64,000 nucleotides of DNA, taken from contig NZ_JBHWAB010000001.1 of NCBI RefSeq assembly GCF_042688525.2, positions 2,542,001 through 2,606,000 on the forward strand, written 5' to 3'. Position 1 is the first letter of the stretch. Every line of letters starts with the position of its first letter. Source of the stretch: Haloimpatiens sp042688525 (GTDB taxonomy: Bacteria > Bacillota > Clostridia > Clostridiales > Clostridiaceae). The position numbers were made by a program, and so were the translations under genes. Of this stretch, positions 8,460 to 17,429 are shown piece by piece. The notes under the pieces were generated by a model. It did not search any database, was not told the origin of the DNA, and saw only the letters and a list, made by a program, of their open reading frames with translations.

Positions 8460-8977
8460 CTAAAAATCCTCCTTACCCATGGTTCAAAATTACCTTTAAT
8501 CTTATCTGATGCTGCCTCTATATTTTTATCTTTTACATCTATCCAATGTATATACATGTAGCATTTATTCTTTTGTTCAACTATATCCATTGTTATTGTG
8601 CCTGGCGTTAACGTTATACAATTTGCCAGCATTGAAAGGCCATAGTCAGATTTTAACTCTGTTTCGATTTTTACTATTCCTGGATTAATATTCACTTTAG
8701 GTGATAATGCTCTAAGAGCTACATCTAAATTTGCCTTAAATAACTCAACAAAATAAATTGGTATAAAAGCTATTAAAGAACCTAATCGTTTAAAGTTGAA
8801 AAGCCAAAATGCATCTTCTCTAATGAAAAATTTACTACTAAATAATGCAACTATAAATGATACTATAATTCCAGCAACTACTTCTTCACTATCTACCTTA
8901 CCACCACTATAGGTATATAAAATCCAAAATATAAAACATAAAATAAACGTAGAAAAAATTGCTTTATAATTCTTCAC
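8456..8977 (-). CDS. mrpE: MrpE/MnhE antiporter subunit (MbhA)
   Basis: A 173-residue membrane protein of the MrpE family: two or three N-terminal helices, then a cytosolic C-terminal domain with the conserved LANCITLTPGTITMDI motif near residue 117 and the HWIDV stretch. It is the first gene of the ion-translocating half and follows hypB by 24 bases. Spacing and coding direction show it is still in the hyp-hydrogenase operon. Confidence 0.93.
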   Translation of the reverse strand: MKNYKAIFSTFILCFIFWILYTYSGGKVDSEEVVAGIIVSFIVALFSSKFFIREDAFWLFNFKRLGSLIAFIPIYFVELFKANLDVALRALSPKVNINPGIVKIETELKSDYGLSMLANCITLTPGTITMDIVEQKNKCYMYIHWIDVKDKNIEAASDKIKGNFEPWVRRIFR

Positions 8978-9001
8978 TAGAATAACCTCCTTTCCATAAA
9001 T

Positions 9002-9649
9002 TTATTTTTTAACTTTATCTTCAATCCACTCAGCAACTTCTCTTATTCCATTTTGATTCACTGAATTAACTTTAAATATACTTGAATTCTTATTAATTGT
9101 TTTTACTTCATTTTCAACTTTTTTATCATCAAAATTAAATATATCTTTTAAATCAAATTTATTAATTATAAGAGCATTAGATCTTGTAAACATTAGTGGA
9201 TATTTAGGTACTTTATCATCTCCTTCCGGAACACTTAAAATTGCAATTTTTAGATGTTCTCCTATATCAAATTCAGCTGGGCATACCAAATTACCAATGT
9301 TTTCAACTATTAAGATATCTAAATTATCCAAATCAAAATTGGGTAATATGTTTTTTATAGACATAGCTTCTATATGGCATGCTCCATCAGTATTAAGTTC
9401 AACAACAGGAATACCTATTTCTGCTATTTTTTCAGCATCAATTTTACTTGCAATATCCCCTTCAATAACCCCTATATTATATTTATCTCTTAAGTTGTTT
9501 ATTATAGCTTTTATAAAAGTAGTTTTTCCTGCTCCCGGAGATCCCATTACATTAATTAAAAATACTTTCTTATCATCTAAATATTTTTGGATTTCATCAT
9601 GACAATTTTCATTCCATTCCATTATTTGTCTAACCACTTTTATCTCCAT
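9002..9649 (-). CDS. hypB: Hydrogenase nickel incorporation GTPase HypB
   Basis: GTPase that, with HypA, inserts nickel into the hydrogenase large subunit. The P-loop GSPGAGKTT is at residues 36-44, the G3-like region ENIGNLVCP and the NKFDL specificity motif follow. The N terminus lacks the His-rich nickel storage stretch found in some HypB proteins. I chose ATG at 9649, which overlaps the hypA stop and lies seven bases from GGAGG; a GTG one codon earlier is possible. It sits between the catalytic and the antiporter halves of the operon. Confidence 0.95.
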   Translation of the reverse strand: MEIKVVRQIMEWNENCHDEIQKYLDDKKVFLINVMGSPGAGKTTFIKAIINNLRDKYNIGVIEGDIASKIDAEKIAEIGIPVVELNTDGACHIEAMSIKNILPNFDLDNLDILIVENIGNLVCPAEFDIGEHLKIAILSVPEGDDKVPKYPLMFTRSNALIINKFDLKDIFNFDDKKVENEVKTINKNSSIFKVNSVNQNGIREVAEWIEDKVKK

Positions 9650-9990
9650 CACTCTACCTCCAAACTCTCAATAAAAAATTCATTTCCACCAATAATCTTA
9701 ATGTTATAACTATTACACTTTGGACAGCTATATTCCCCTTTTTTTATTACATTTATATGTCCACATTCATTACATTTTATTTTAATTGGCATTTTTTTTA
9801 TTTTTAGCAATGCCCCCTCTACAATAGTATCCTTACTTGCTATGTTAAAATAATATTGTATGCATTCAGGTATTAACCCACTTAACTCTCCTACATGAAT
9901 TCTTATTTCCTTAACAGTTTTAACATTATGTTTTACCGCCTCTTCACTAGATATATTTATAATACTTTGAGTAACAGCTAACTCATGCAT
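9649..9990 (-). CDS. hypA: Hydrogenase nickel metallochaperone HypA
   Basis: A 113-residue nickel/zinc protein that delivers nickel with HypB. The N-terminal MHELAVT supplies the nickel-binding His2 and the zinc finger ligands Cys73, Cys76, Cys89 and Cys92 are intact. It begins one base after the stop of the large subunit gene with only a weak ribosome site, so it probably depends on translation from the upstream gene. The end overlaps hypB. Confidence 0.95.
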   Translation of the reverse strand: MHELAVTQSIINISSEEAVKHNVKTVKEIRIHVGELSGLIPECIQYYFNIASKDTIVEGALLKIKKMPIKIKCNECGHINVIKKGEYSCPKCNSYNIKIIGGNEFFIESLEVE

Positions 9991-9991
9991 A

Positions 9992-11074
9992 TTATCTATC
10001 CAAACATGAGAAACAAGGATCTATACTAGCTACAATTAACCCTGCATCTGCAATTGAATTATCTCTTAACATTACTGGTATTGTAGGAGCATTCTTAAAA
10101 GTAGGAACATGAATATTAACTCTTAAATTCTTTTGTCCTCCATCTGTAACTACATAATATGTTAGTTCTCCTCTTGGTGCCTCAATTCTAACACAAGTTT
10201 CTCCAGCTGGAATTTTAGGCATCTTTATCCCTAAATTAATTGGAGTATCAGGCATATTTTCTGCAGCTTGACGAATTATCTTCATACTTTCTTCAATTTC
10301 AAGAAGTCTAACTACCACCCTAGAAAAAACATCCCCATCTTCTTGGAATGCAATATTGAAATCAAATTCATCATAACAACAATAAGGATCATCTTGTCTT
10401 ACATCACCTTTAATTCCAGATGCTCTACCATGTGGTCCACAAGCACCATATACCCATGCATCATCTTTTGTTAATTTTCCAACACCTCTTGTTCTCATAG
10501 ATATAGTTCTGTCATTTGCAAATATATCAAACATTTTCTTATATGGTTCTTCTAATTCATCAATCATTGATTTTAATTCTTCAAGCTGATTTTTAGAAAG
10601 GTCTCTTCTAGCACCTCCAACAATATTCATAGCATAGTTAACCCTGTTACCTGTGAGCATCTCTAACATATCCATTACCTTTTCTCTTGCTCCAAAAGTA
10701 TGCATAAAAGCACTATCAAATCCTATTATATGTGCTGCAAGTCCTAACCATAAAAAATGAGAATGCAATCTTTCAAGCTCACAAATTATTAGTCTTATAT
10801 AAGAACCCCTCTTTGGAACTTCCATTTCACTAATACTTTCAAGAGCTAAGCAATATGTTAATGCATGTGAATGAGAACAAATTCCACATACCCTTTCAAC
10901 TAAAGTTATAGTTTGTATAAAATTTTTCTCAGTGCAAAGCTTTTCAATCCCTCTATGATTGTATCCAATATAAACTTCAGCCTTTTTAATAGCTTCACCT
11001 TCAGTAAATAATTTTACATGTATAGGTTCTTCTAAAGAAGGATGATATGGACCTATTGGTACTACATAACTCAT
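9992..11074 (-). CDS. mbhL: [NiFe]-hydrogenase catalytic large subunit, group 4 (MbhL/EchE-like)
   Basis: Catalytic subunit holding the NiFe(CN)2CO site. Both metal-binding pairs are present: Cys63 and Cys66 in RVCGICSHSH and Cys354 and Cys357 in DPCFSC. At 360 residues it has the short group 4 form, homologous to NuoD. The protein stops at Arg360, directly after the DPCxxCxxR motif, so there is no C-terminal peptide for a HycI/HybD-type protease to remove; none is encoded nearby. Expected reaction: reduction of protons with reduced ferredoxin, coupled to ion pumping (known for the family). AAAGGAG precedes the ATG. Confidence 0.94.
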   Translation of the reverse strand: MSYVVPIGPYHPSLEEPIHVKLFTEGEAIKKAEVYIGYNHRGIEKLCTEKNFIQTITLVERVCGICSHSHALTYCLALESISEMEVPKRGSYIRLIICELERLHSHFLWLGLAAHIIGFDSAFMHTFGAREKVMDMLEMLTGNRVNYAMNIVGGARRDLSKNQLEELKSMIDELEEPYKKMFDIFANDRTISMRTRGVGKLTKDDAWVYGACGPHGRASGIKGDVRQDDPYCCYDEFDFNIAFQEDGDVFSRVVVRLLEIEESMKIIRQAAENMPDTPINLGIKMPKIPAGETCVRIEAPRGELTYYVVTDGGQKNLRVNIHVPTFKNAPTIPVMLRDNSIADAGLIVASIDPCFSCLDR

Positions 11075-11098
11075 AACTTTTTTCTCCTTTCTTGTATG

Positions 11099-11479
11099 TT
11101 ATCCCTGTTTCTCACCTTTTTTTAACTCATTCAAAGGTACAACTAATATCTGACCGGACCCGTCAAAATCATCAGGTAAAAATAATCTATCACCTTTTTT
11201 TAGTCCTTCAAAATCTATTGGCATCATTTCACAAATTTCTTCTTCACACCACTGAGCAGAACCTCCATAAATATGTGTTATAGAAGGTAATTTTTTTTCA
11301 CCCTTACACATGTATGTTACTAACCTATCATCTATTTCATAGTTATATACTATAATATTATTTCCTTCTTTATCTACATAGCCATTCATTATAACAAGTC
11401 GTCTTTTTTCTTCTAACATTTTTTGTGCTAATGGAATGATTTCATCTTTAGATATTTGTATAATTTTAGGCTTTTTCAT
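11099..11479 (-). CDS. mbhK: Hydrogenase 30-kDa-like subunit (MbhK/EchD/NuoC-like)
   Basis: A 126-residue cytosolic protein between hypE and the large subunit gene. The position, size and the pattern of a short beta-rich domain (YEIDDRLVTYMCKGEKKLPSITHIYGGSAQWCEEEICEM) fit the NuoC/EchD family, whose members brace the large subunit. The sequence is only weakly conserved in this family, so the call leans on the PSIT...GGSAQWCEEEICEM section and on gene order. It lacks any cofactor-binding motif, as expected. Confidence 0.8.
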   Translation of the reverse strand: MKKPKIIQISKDEIIPLAQKMLEEKRRLVIMNGYVDKEGNNIIVYNYEIDDRLVTYMCKGEKKLPSITHIYGGSAQWCEEEICEMMPIDFEGLKKGDRLFLPDDFDGSGQILVVPLNELKKGEKQG

Positions 11480-11503
11480 GCTCCCTCTCCTTTCTTGTTT
11501 TTA

Positions 11504-12505
11504 TTAACATATTCTTGGAAGAATATCATAACTCAATTTATCCAATATTCTTTTTCCTCCTAATTTGCCTTCTAATATAACTTTAGATTCAACATAATCA
11601 ACGACCTCTCCTATAATTTCAGAATTTTGGAATATTTGTTTCTCTTTTAATTTTTCTAACAATTCATCGCAAGCGTCTCTCGATACTACAATTAAAGCTT
11701 TCCCCTCATTTGCACTATAAAGAGGATCCAAACCCAAAAGATTTGCAGCCATCTTCACATCAGAATCTATTGGTATTTTATCTTCCTTCAATTCTATAGA
11801 AAATTTCATATCTTCCACAAATTCATTTAATGTAGTAGCTACCCCTCCTCTAGTAGGGTCTCTCAAAATTTTTATGTCATCTTTGTATTCTTGTAATATA
11901 TCAATTAAATCTATTAAAGGAGCACAATCCGATAATATGTTTTGCTCTAATAAATTTTCTCGCTTACATAAAATAGAAATACCATGATTTCCTACACTTC
12001 CACTTACAATAATTTTGTCTCCAATTTCTATTTTATGTTTACCTAATTGTAATCCTTTTATTCTTTCTCCTATTCCAGCTGTATTAATGTATATCCCATG
12101 ACCATGTCCTTTATCTACTACTTTTGTATCTCCTGTAACTACTTTTACACCTATTTTTTTTGCCACTTTTTGTATAGAGTTAATAATTACTTCTAGTTCC
12201 TTTATTTTAAATCCTTCTTCTAGTATAAAAGATAAACTTAAATATTTCGGTATACTCCCACACATTAGCAAATCATTTACTGTACCACATACACTTAATT
12301 TTCCAATATCACCTCCAGGAAAAAAATAAGGATATATTACAAAACTATCCGTTGAAAAAGCTATTTCATTTGAAATATTTAATAAAGCCCCATCCCCTAA
12401 TTTTTTAAGTTCATCGTTTTTTAATTTAGGAACTATCAACTCATTTATTAATTTTGATGTTTTTTTTCCTCCATTTCCATAAGACATAGAAATTATCTCT
12501 TCCAT
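11504..12505 (-). CDS. hypE: Hydrogenase maturation protein HypE (carbamoyl dehydratase)
   Basis: HypE converts a carbamoyl group on its C-terminal cysteine to a nitrile, which becomes the cyanide ligand of the iron. The chain ends in LPRIC, giving that cysteine. The PurM-like ATP-binding fold is seen in SMSYGNGGKKT at the start, FSTDSFVI, GTVNDLLM and the GDTKVVDKG motif. I chose ATG at 12505, nine bases after GGAG; the ATG at 12514 adjoins the ribosome site. It lies 16 bases after hypD. HypF, its carbamoyl donor partner, is not in the window. Confidence 0.95.
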   Translation of the reverse strand: MEEIISMSYGNGGKKTSKLINELIVPKLKNDELKKLGDGALLNISNEIAFSTDSFVIYPYFFPGGDIGKLSVCGTVNDLLMCGSIPKYLSLSFILEEGFKIKELEVIINSIQKVAKKIGVKVVTGDTKVVDKGHGHGIYINTAGIGERIKGLQLGKHKIEIGDKIIVSGSVGNHGISILCKRENLLEQNILSDCAPLIDLIDILQEYKDDIKILRDPTRGGVATTLNEFVEDMKFSIELKEDKIPIDSDVKMAANLLGLDPLYSANEGKALIVVSRDACDELLEKLKEKQIFQNSEIIGEVVDYVESKVILEGKLGGKRILDKLSYDILPRIC

Positions 12506-12521
12506 GTTTATCATCTCCGTT

Positions 12522-13610
12522 CTATTTACTTGTCAAAATTGATTGATACTTAAAATATGCTGCACAGCTTCCTTCTGAAGAAACCATACAAGGCCCTATA
12601 GGGTTATCTGGTGTACATGCTTTGCCAAACAATTCACATTGATTTGGTTTTATTTTACCTTTAAGTATTTCTCCACACTGACACCCATTAAAAGTGTACT
12701 TTTCTTTAAAGTTAAATGGATAAATTTCTTCTATATCATGATTTTTGTACTCTTCTTTTAATTTTAATCCACTGTTTTTTATTAATCCCATTCCTCTCCA
12801 GTAATCATCTCTTACCTCAAAAACTTTATTTATTAATTGTTTAGCAGTTACATTACCTTTACATTTCACAAGACTACTATAGGCATTTTGAACTTTACAT
12901 CCTTTATTTTTTATATCATCTATGAGTAAATATATGCCATTTACTATTTCTTCTAACTGGAATCCAGTTAAAACTCCAGGGCACTTGTAACTTTTTAAAA
13001 ATTGAAAACCTTCTTCTCCAATAATAGCACCCACATGACCTGGACATATAAATCCATCAATTTTAATGCTCTCATCTTCAAGAAGTACTTTCATTACAGG
13101 TTCTACTAATTTATGAAGAGATATTAAATAAAAATTATCAATTTTATTTTTTACAGCTTCTAAAATTGCAACAGCACATGAAGGTGTTGTAGTTTCAAAC
13201 CCTATACCTAAAAAAACAACCTTTTTATCTCTATTTGACTTGGCTATTTTTAAAGCATCTAAACTTGAATACACTATTTTAATATTTGCACCCTGTGCTC
13301 TAGCTTTTTCTAAGGTTATGTACGGTTTACTTCCGGGCACACGTATCATATCACCATAAGATGCAATTATTACATCTTTTTTTAATGAAAGCTCATAAAT
13401 ATAGTCCAAATATATGTTAGGTGTAACACATACTGGACATCCTGGACCTGATATTAAATTTATATTTGAATTTAGTACACTCCTAAGCCCATACTTACTT
13501 ATTGCCATTGTATGTGTGCCACATACTTCCATAATATTAACAGATTCTTTGTATTTATTTATTTTTTTAATTACTCTCTTTGCATATTCAAAATCAACAC
13601 TATTATACAA
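12522..13610 (-). CDS. hypD: Hydrogenase Fe(CN)2CO assembly protein HypD
   Basis: Iron-sulfur scaffold that with HypC assembles the Fe(CN)2CO unit. Signature motifs are intact: MEVCGTHTM, SGPGCPVCVTP, FICPGHVGAIIG, and the C-terminal cluster cysteines (FNGCQCGEIL, CELFGKACTPDNPIGPCMVS). No ATG fits: GGAGGAG lies six bases before a TTG at 13610, giving MYNSVDFEYA; a TTG at 13625 lies inside the ribosome site. The 362-residue length is normal. Confidence 0.94.
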   Translation of the reverse strand: MYNSVDFEYAKRVIKKINKYKESVNIMEVCGTHTMAISKYGLRSVLNSNINLISGPGCPVCVTPNIYLDYIYELSLKKDVIIASYGDMIRVPGSKPYITLEKARAQGANIKIVYSSLDALKIAKSNRDKKVVFLGIGFETTTPSCAVAILEAVKNKIDNFYLISLHKLVEPVMKVLLEDESIKIDGFICPGHVGAIIGEEGFQFLKSYKCPGVLTGFQLEEIVNGIYLLIDDIKNKGCKVQNAYSSLVKCKGNVTAKQLINKVFEVRDDYWRGMGLIKNSGLKLKEEYKNHDIEEIYPFNFKEKYTFNGCQCGEILKGKIKPNQCELFGKACTPDNPIGPCMVSSEGSCAAYFKYQSILTSK

Positions 13611-13652
13611 AGCACTCTCCTCCAAACTTAAGCCACTATAAAAGATATTTGT

Positions 13653-13874
13653 CTACTCCATTGCCTCATTAACTTCATTCACTGCTTCCATGATATCATT
13701 TGCATTTTTTTCATCTATTATTTCAATAGCAAACCCTGCATGAACCATAACATAATCTCCAATTTTAACATTCGGAACAATATCTACTCTTATTTCTTTT
13801 TTAAATCCATTAATTTCTCCTAAAGCTTTATTTTTATCTATTTCTATAATTTTTAAAGGTATTGCCAAACACAT
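13653..13874 (-). CDS. hypC: Hydrogenase maturation chaperone HypC
   Basis: A 73-residue chaperone that carries the iron unit to the large subunit. It begins MCLAIPLKI, the invariant HypC start with the iron-binding Cys2, and has the typical DYVMVHAGFAIEIID strand. AAAGGA precedes the ATG. It is the first gene of the hydrogenase operon, so the region upstream should hold the promoter. Confidence 0.95.
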   Translation of the reverse strand: MCLAIPLKIIEIDKNKALGEINGFKKEIRVDIVPNVKIGDYVMVHAGFAIEIIDEKNANDIMEAVNEVNEAME

Positions 13875-13959
13875 ACTATCATTCCTTTACTTTGAAATCA
13901 TTAAATATTTTGAATTTTTTAAATCGTTAAAATTTTATCTTTATTCTATTAACTATAAT

Positions 13960-13988
13960 ATCATATTTTTACATTTTATTTAAGTAAA
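13960..13988 (-). promoter_or_regulatory. Candidate sigma-A promoter of the hydrogenase operon
   Basis: On the minus strand TTTACT (-35, 13983-13988), a 17-base spacer and TATGAT (-10, 13960-13965) lie about 85 bases before hypC. The rest of the 332-base gap from 13875 to 14206 is very AT-rich and holds only this site and the ribosome site of the plus-strand gene, as far as I can see. No riboswitch is evident. Confidence 0.4.
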
Positions 13989-14206
13989 TGCCATAAATTA
14001 TTAAATTTATTTTCAAAATAAATTTATATATAATCAAATCTTTCTCAGTATTAATATTTTAAAATAACATACTCTATGTTATAATATATCTAAAAATGCT
14101 ATTTTTAAATGTTATTTTAGATATTAATAATAAATATTGTAATGGCATAATATAATTATACAAATTGTATATACTAAAAATTATAGGGCAAAGGAGTAGT
14201 AACATT

Positions 14207-14626
14207 ATGGGATTTAAAGAAAAATTTTCTAAACGTTATACAGAAGCTTATCTAAAAAAATACGCTGATAGACTTACACAAGTCCAAGGGAAAGTTCTTT
14301 CCATAAAAATACATGAAAAAAGTATATTATGGATTTTTCATAAACTAACAGTTTCTCTTGTTGTAAAACCTGATAGAAGCAGATCAATTTCAAAATGTGA
14401 ATATAAAAAGAATCGTTGGTTCAAAAAACCACCTTTCATGAAAATTTCTCAAGGTCATTCAGTAATTGTACAGGGATTAAAAGGTAAAAAAGGTAAAGAA
14501 AACAGAGAAAGTATTCAAGTAGTAAACATCTTGAATATGACAACTAAAAACAGCTTAGTACCGATAGACGGTGGAATACCTAAAGTTCAAAAAATAAAAG
14601 CGCAAAATCAAAAGAAATTAAGATAA
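14207..14626 (+). CDS. Conserved-looking small basic protein of unknown function
   Basis: A 139-residue protein whose family I do not recognise. The start at 14207 follows AAAGGAG by ten bases; an in-frame ATG upstream at 14165 lacks a site. The protein is strongly basic (many Lys/Arg), has no signal peptide, membrane helix or cysteine cluster, and has a central beta-rich region (VQGKVLSIKIHEKSILWIFHKLTVSLVVKPDRS) followed by HSVIVQGLKGKKGKENRESIQVVNIL, which looks like a small nucleic-acid-binding barrel (guess). It is transcribed away from the hydrogenase operon and ends in a shared terminator. Confidence 0.7.
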   Translation: MGFKEKFSKRYTEAYLKKYADRLTQVQGKVLSIKIHEKSILWIFHKLTVSLVVKPDRSRSISKCEYKKNRWFKKPPFMKISQGHSVIVQGLKGKKGKENRESIQVVNILNMTTKNSLVPIDGGIPKVQKIKAQNQKKLR

Positions 14627-14630
14627 AAAT

Positions 14631-14659
14631 AAAAATAGCACGTACTACGTGCTATTTTT
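14631..14659. terminator. Bidirectional terminator between the unknown gene and the P-ATPase
   Basis: A perfect palindrome with 14-base arms (AAAAATAGCACGTA / TACGTGCTATTTTT) around one central base. It supplies A-run/T-run flanks in both directions and contains the stop codon of the convergent ATPase gene. Confidence 0.85.
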
Positions 14660-17198
14660 TATGTCTAAAAAATAGATATACACTATTTATAAATGAAATT
14701 ATACTTGAGAAAAATATTATAATTAACCACTGTCCTAAATTTAAAGGCATTGTATGAAATACCTTTTGTAAAAATGGTATATATATAATAAGTAAAAGCA
14801 TTGCAATAGATACCATAACTGCACCTACTAAATAAGGATTAGTAAATAATTTAATCTCAAAGATAGAATGTTTCTCTGATCTACATTCAAAAACATGAAT
14901 CAATTGAGACATAATAAGCGTACCTAATGCTAAAGTTCTACACGTTGCCAAATCCATTCCATATAGTTTTCCACCTAAAAAAGATAATATAGTACATATA
15001 CCAATTAATGAACCTCTTAACATAATCTTTTCTTTTAATCCTCTTGAAAATACACTTTCATTTTTTTCTCTAGGTCTTTCAAACATAATATCTTCATCTT
15101 TAGGATCAACACCTAATGCAATGGCTGGAAGTCCATCTGTAGCTAAATTTACAAATAAAATTTGTATTGGTAAAAGAGGAGTTTCTAAATAAAATAATGA
15201 TGATAAAAACATAGTCAAAACTTCACCTAAATTACATGAGAGCAAATATCGTATAAACTTTCTTATATTATTATAAATTACTTTTCCCTCTTCTACTGCA
15301 GAAACTATTGTGGCAAAATTATCATCCATTAATATCATAGAAGATGCTTCTTTTGTAACGTCTGTTCCTGATACACCCATAGATATTCCAATGTCAGCTT
15401 CTTTAACTGCAGGGGCATCATTTACACCGTCACCAGTCATTGCTACAATATGTCCCTTTTTCTTAAAAGCTTTAACAATTCTAAATTTATGATTTGGATT
15501 TACTCTTGCAAATATTGTTATTTTATTTATTTTCTTTTCTAACTCTTTATCTGATAATGCATCTAGTTCTTTACCTGTTATAACTTGATTTATATCATTA
15601 CATATTTCAACTTGCTTTCCTATGGCATATGCCGTATTTTTATGATCTCCAGTAATCATAACAGGTTTGATTCCTGCTACCTTACATTTTAATACTGCAT
15701 CCTTAACTTCTTTTCTTGGAGGATCTATTATACCTGCAACACCTACAAAAATTAAATCATTTTCCATATTTTTTTTATTTTCTACCTTCTCTTTATAAGC
15801 TCCAGCAATACATCGTAATGCATCATATGACATTTTTTCAACAGAATCATAAACTTGTTTTTTATAATTAGAACTAAATAATCTAACTTCATTATTCACT
15901 AATATATATTTACATCTTTCAATTATTCTTTCTGGTGCACCTTTTACATAAGAATTACATTTAATTCCTTCTTTAATAATAACAGACATCATCTTTCTAT
16001 CCGAATTAAAAGGAATCTCACGTATTCTTTCCCCACCTTTTACAAACTTCTCTAAACTCTTCGTATCCTTGAAAAAAGCCTTTATGAGAGCTGTTTCAGT
16101 AGGATTACCAAATAATGATTTGTCTAATTTCCTATTTTTAAAATCAAAATTGCAGTCATTACAATATGTAAAAGCCTTTACGAGCTTGTCATTTTGTGGA
16201 ATATCTTCTTTATCTAAATTATACATTTTATTGTTAAAATAAATAGCTTTTACAGTCATTTTGTTTTCAGTTAATGTACCTGTCTTATCACTGCATATTA
16301 TAGAAGTACATCCCAATGTCTCTACAGCAGGAAGCTTTCTAACAAGAGTGTTTCTCTTAAGCATTCTAGAAACTCCTAATGCTAAAGCTACTGTAACAAT
16401 TGCTGCTAATCCTTCTGGTATGGCTGCAACAGCAAGACTAACACCTAATAAGAACATTTGATATGCATCTTGTCCTCTTATAATTCCCATAATAGTTACA
16501 GCCGCACAAACTACAAGACAAAGAATAACTAATACTTTTCCTAAATGTGCAAGTCTTTCTTTAAGTGGTGATTTCTTATTTTCAATATTATCAAGCATAT
16601 GAGCTATCTTGCCCATTTCCGTATTCATACCTGTACCTAAGACTTTTGCCATTCCTTTTCCTGTTAAAATAATAGTCCCCATATATACACTTCTATTTTT
16701 GCCATTTAAACTTTTTTCAACACCTACAGATTCTCCTGTCAAAAGTGACTCATCTACAATAATATTATTACTTTTTATTAGCTCACAATCTGCTGGAATT
16801 CTATCTCCACTCTCTAAAATAATGATATCTCCTGGCACCAAGTATTCTGCATTAACTACCATTAATTTTCCATTTCTTTTCACCTTAGCTGTTGGTGCTG
16901 CAAGTTTTTTTAATGCCTCTAAAGATTTTTCTGTTTTATATTCTTGTATAAAACCTAAGACTGCATTCATTATTACAATTATAAGTATAGTTATAGCATC
17001 TGCCTTTTCATTCATAAAGCCTGAAATTATTGTAGCACCAATAAGAATCCAAATAATAAAGTCATTAAATTGCTCTAAAAAAATTCCAATTGGTGACACT
17101 TTTTTCCCATTATTCAATTTATTTAAACCATAACTTTTTATTCGTTTTTCAACCTCATCTTCTGTAAGTCCTCGCACTAAATCTTTTTCATTAATCAC
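14652..17198 (-). CDS. Calcium-type P-type ATPase (P2 family)
   Basis: An 848-residue cation pump with about ten membrane helices. The phosphorylation motif CSDKTGTLTEN, the actuator motif LTGES, and the hinge motif TGDGVNDAPA are present. Residues that form calcium site II of SERCA are kept: AIPEGLAA in helix 4, CNLGEV in helix 5 and NLATDGLPA in helix 6. This argues for Ca2+ (or Mn2+) export. The GTG at 17198 follows GGAGGTG. The gene stands alone between convergent and divergent neighbours, with a 231-base gap shared with the pyrophosphatase gene. Confidence 0.9.
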   Translation of the reverse strand: MINEKDLVRGLTEDEVEKRIKSYGLNKLNNGKKVSPIGIFLEQFNDFIIWILIGATIISGFMNEKADAITILIIVIMNAVLGFIQEYKTEKSLEALKKLAAPTAKVKRNGKLMVVNAEYLVPGDIIILESGDRIPADCELIKSNNIIVDESLLTGESVGVEKSLNGKNRSVYMGTIILTGKGMAKVLGTGMNTEMGKIAHMLDNIENKKSPLKERLAHLGKVLVILCLVVCAAVTIMGIIRGQDAYQMFLLGVSLAVAAIPEGLAAIVTVALALGVSRMLKRNTLVRKLPAVETLGCTSIICSDKTGTLTENKMTVKAIYFNNKMYNLDKEDIPQNDKLVKAFTYCNDCNFDFKNRKLDKSLFGNPTETALIKAFFKDTKSLEKFVKGGERIREIPFNSDRKMMSVIIKEGIKCNSYVKGAPERIIERCKYILVNNEVRLFSSNYKKQVYDSVEKMSYDALRCIAGAYKEKVENKKNMENDLIFVGVAGIIDPPRKEVKDAVLKCKVAGIKPVMITGDHKNTAYAIGKQVEICNDINQVITGKELDALSDKELEKKINKITIFARVNPNHKFRIVKAFKKKGHIVAMTGDGVNDAPAVKEADIGISMGVSGTDVTKEASSMILMDDNFATIVSAVEEGKVIYNNIRKFIRYLLSCNLGEVLTMFLSSLFYLETPLLPIQILFVNLATDGLPAIALGVDPKDEDIMFERPREKNESVFSRGLKEKIMLRGSLIGICTILSFLGGKLYGMDLATCRTLALGTLIMSQLIHVFECRSEKHSIFEIKLFTNPYLVGAVMVSIAMLLLIIYIPFLQKVFHTMPLNLGQWLIIIFFSSIISFINSVYLFFRHKK

Positions 17199-17297
17199 TT
17201 ATATCACACCTCCAAGGATACCTTTGTTCTTTGAACTTTCTTGCCTATAGTAATATATGAACTAAATCCCATCTATATGAAAAAAACATTTATTATT

Positions 17298-17324
17298 TTG
17301 AAATAATGAGGTACAATGTATAAT
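17298..17324 (+). promoter_or_regulatory. Candidate promoter of the pyrophosphatase gene
   Basis: TTGAAA (17298-17303) and TATAAT (17319-17324) are near-consensus but the spacer is only 15 bases. Initiation here would leave a 5' leader of about 100 bases with only a weak short hairpin; I see no known riboswitch in it. Confidence 0.45.
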
Positions 17325-17429
17325 GTATTTATTAACGACTCAATTTTCGCAGAATAAAAATAACTTTTATCATAAATAAATGATATATGTGAAAGTTAGT
17401 TTAACGACATTAAGGAGGAAAACGTACTA

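Noticed and set aside
4567..8977. Stand-alone Mrp Na+/H+ antiporter operon
   Set aside because: Full-length mrpA is missing and the genes run without a break into hydrogenase subunits; the MbhD/MbhE split is that of Mbh complexes.
16609..17133. 174-codon plus-strand frame opposite the P-ATPase
   Set aside because: Covers the conserved actuator and first helices of the ATPase on the other strand; no independent support.
17325..17429. Riboswitch in the pyrophosphatase leader
   Set aside because: Leader of about 100 bases is AT-rich with only a weak short hairpin and no known consensus.
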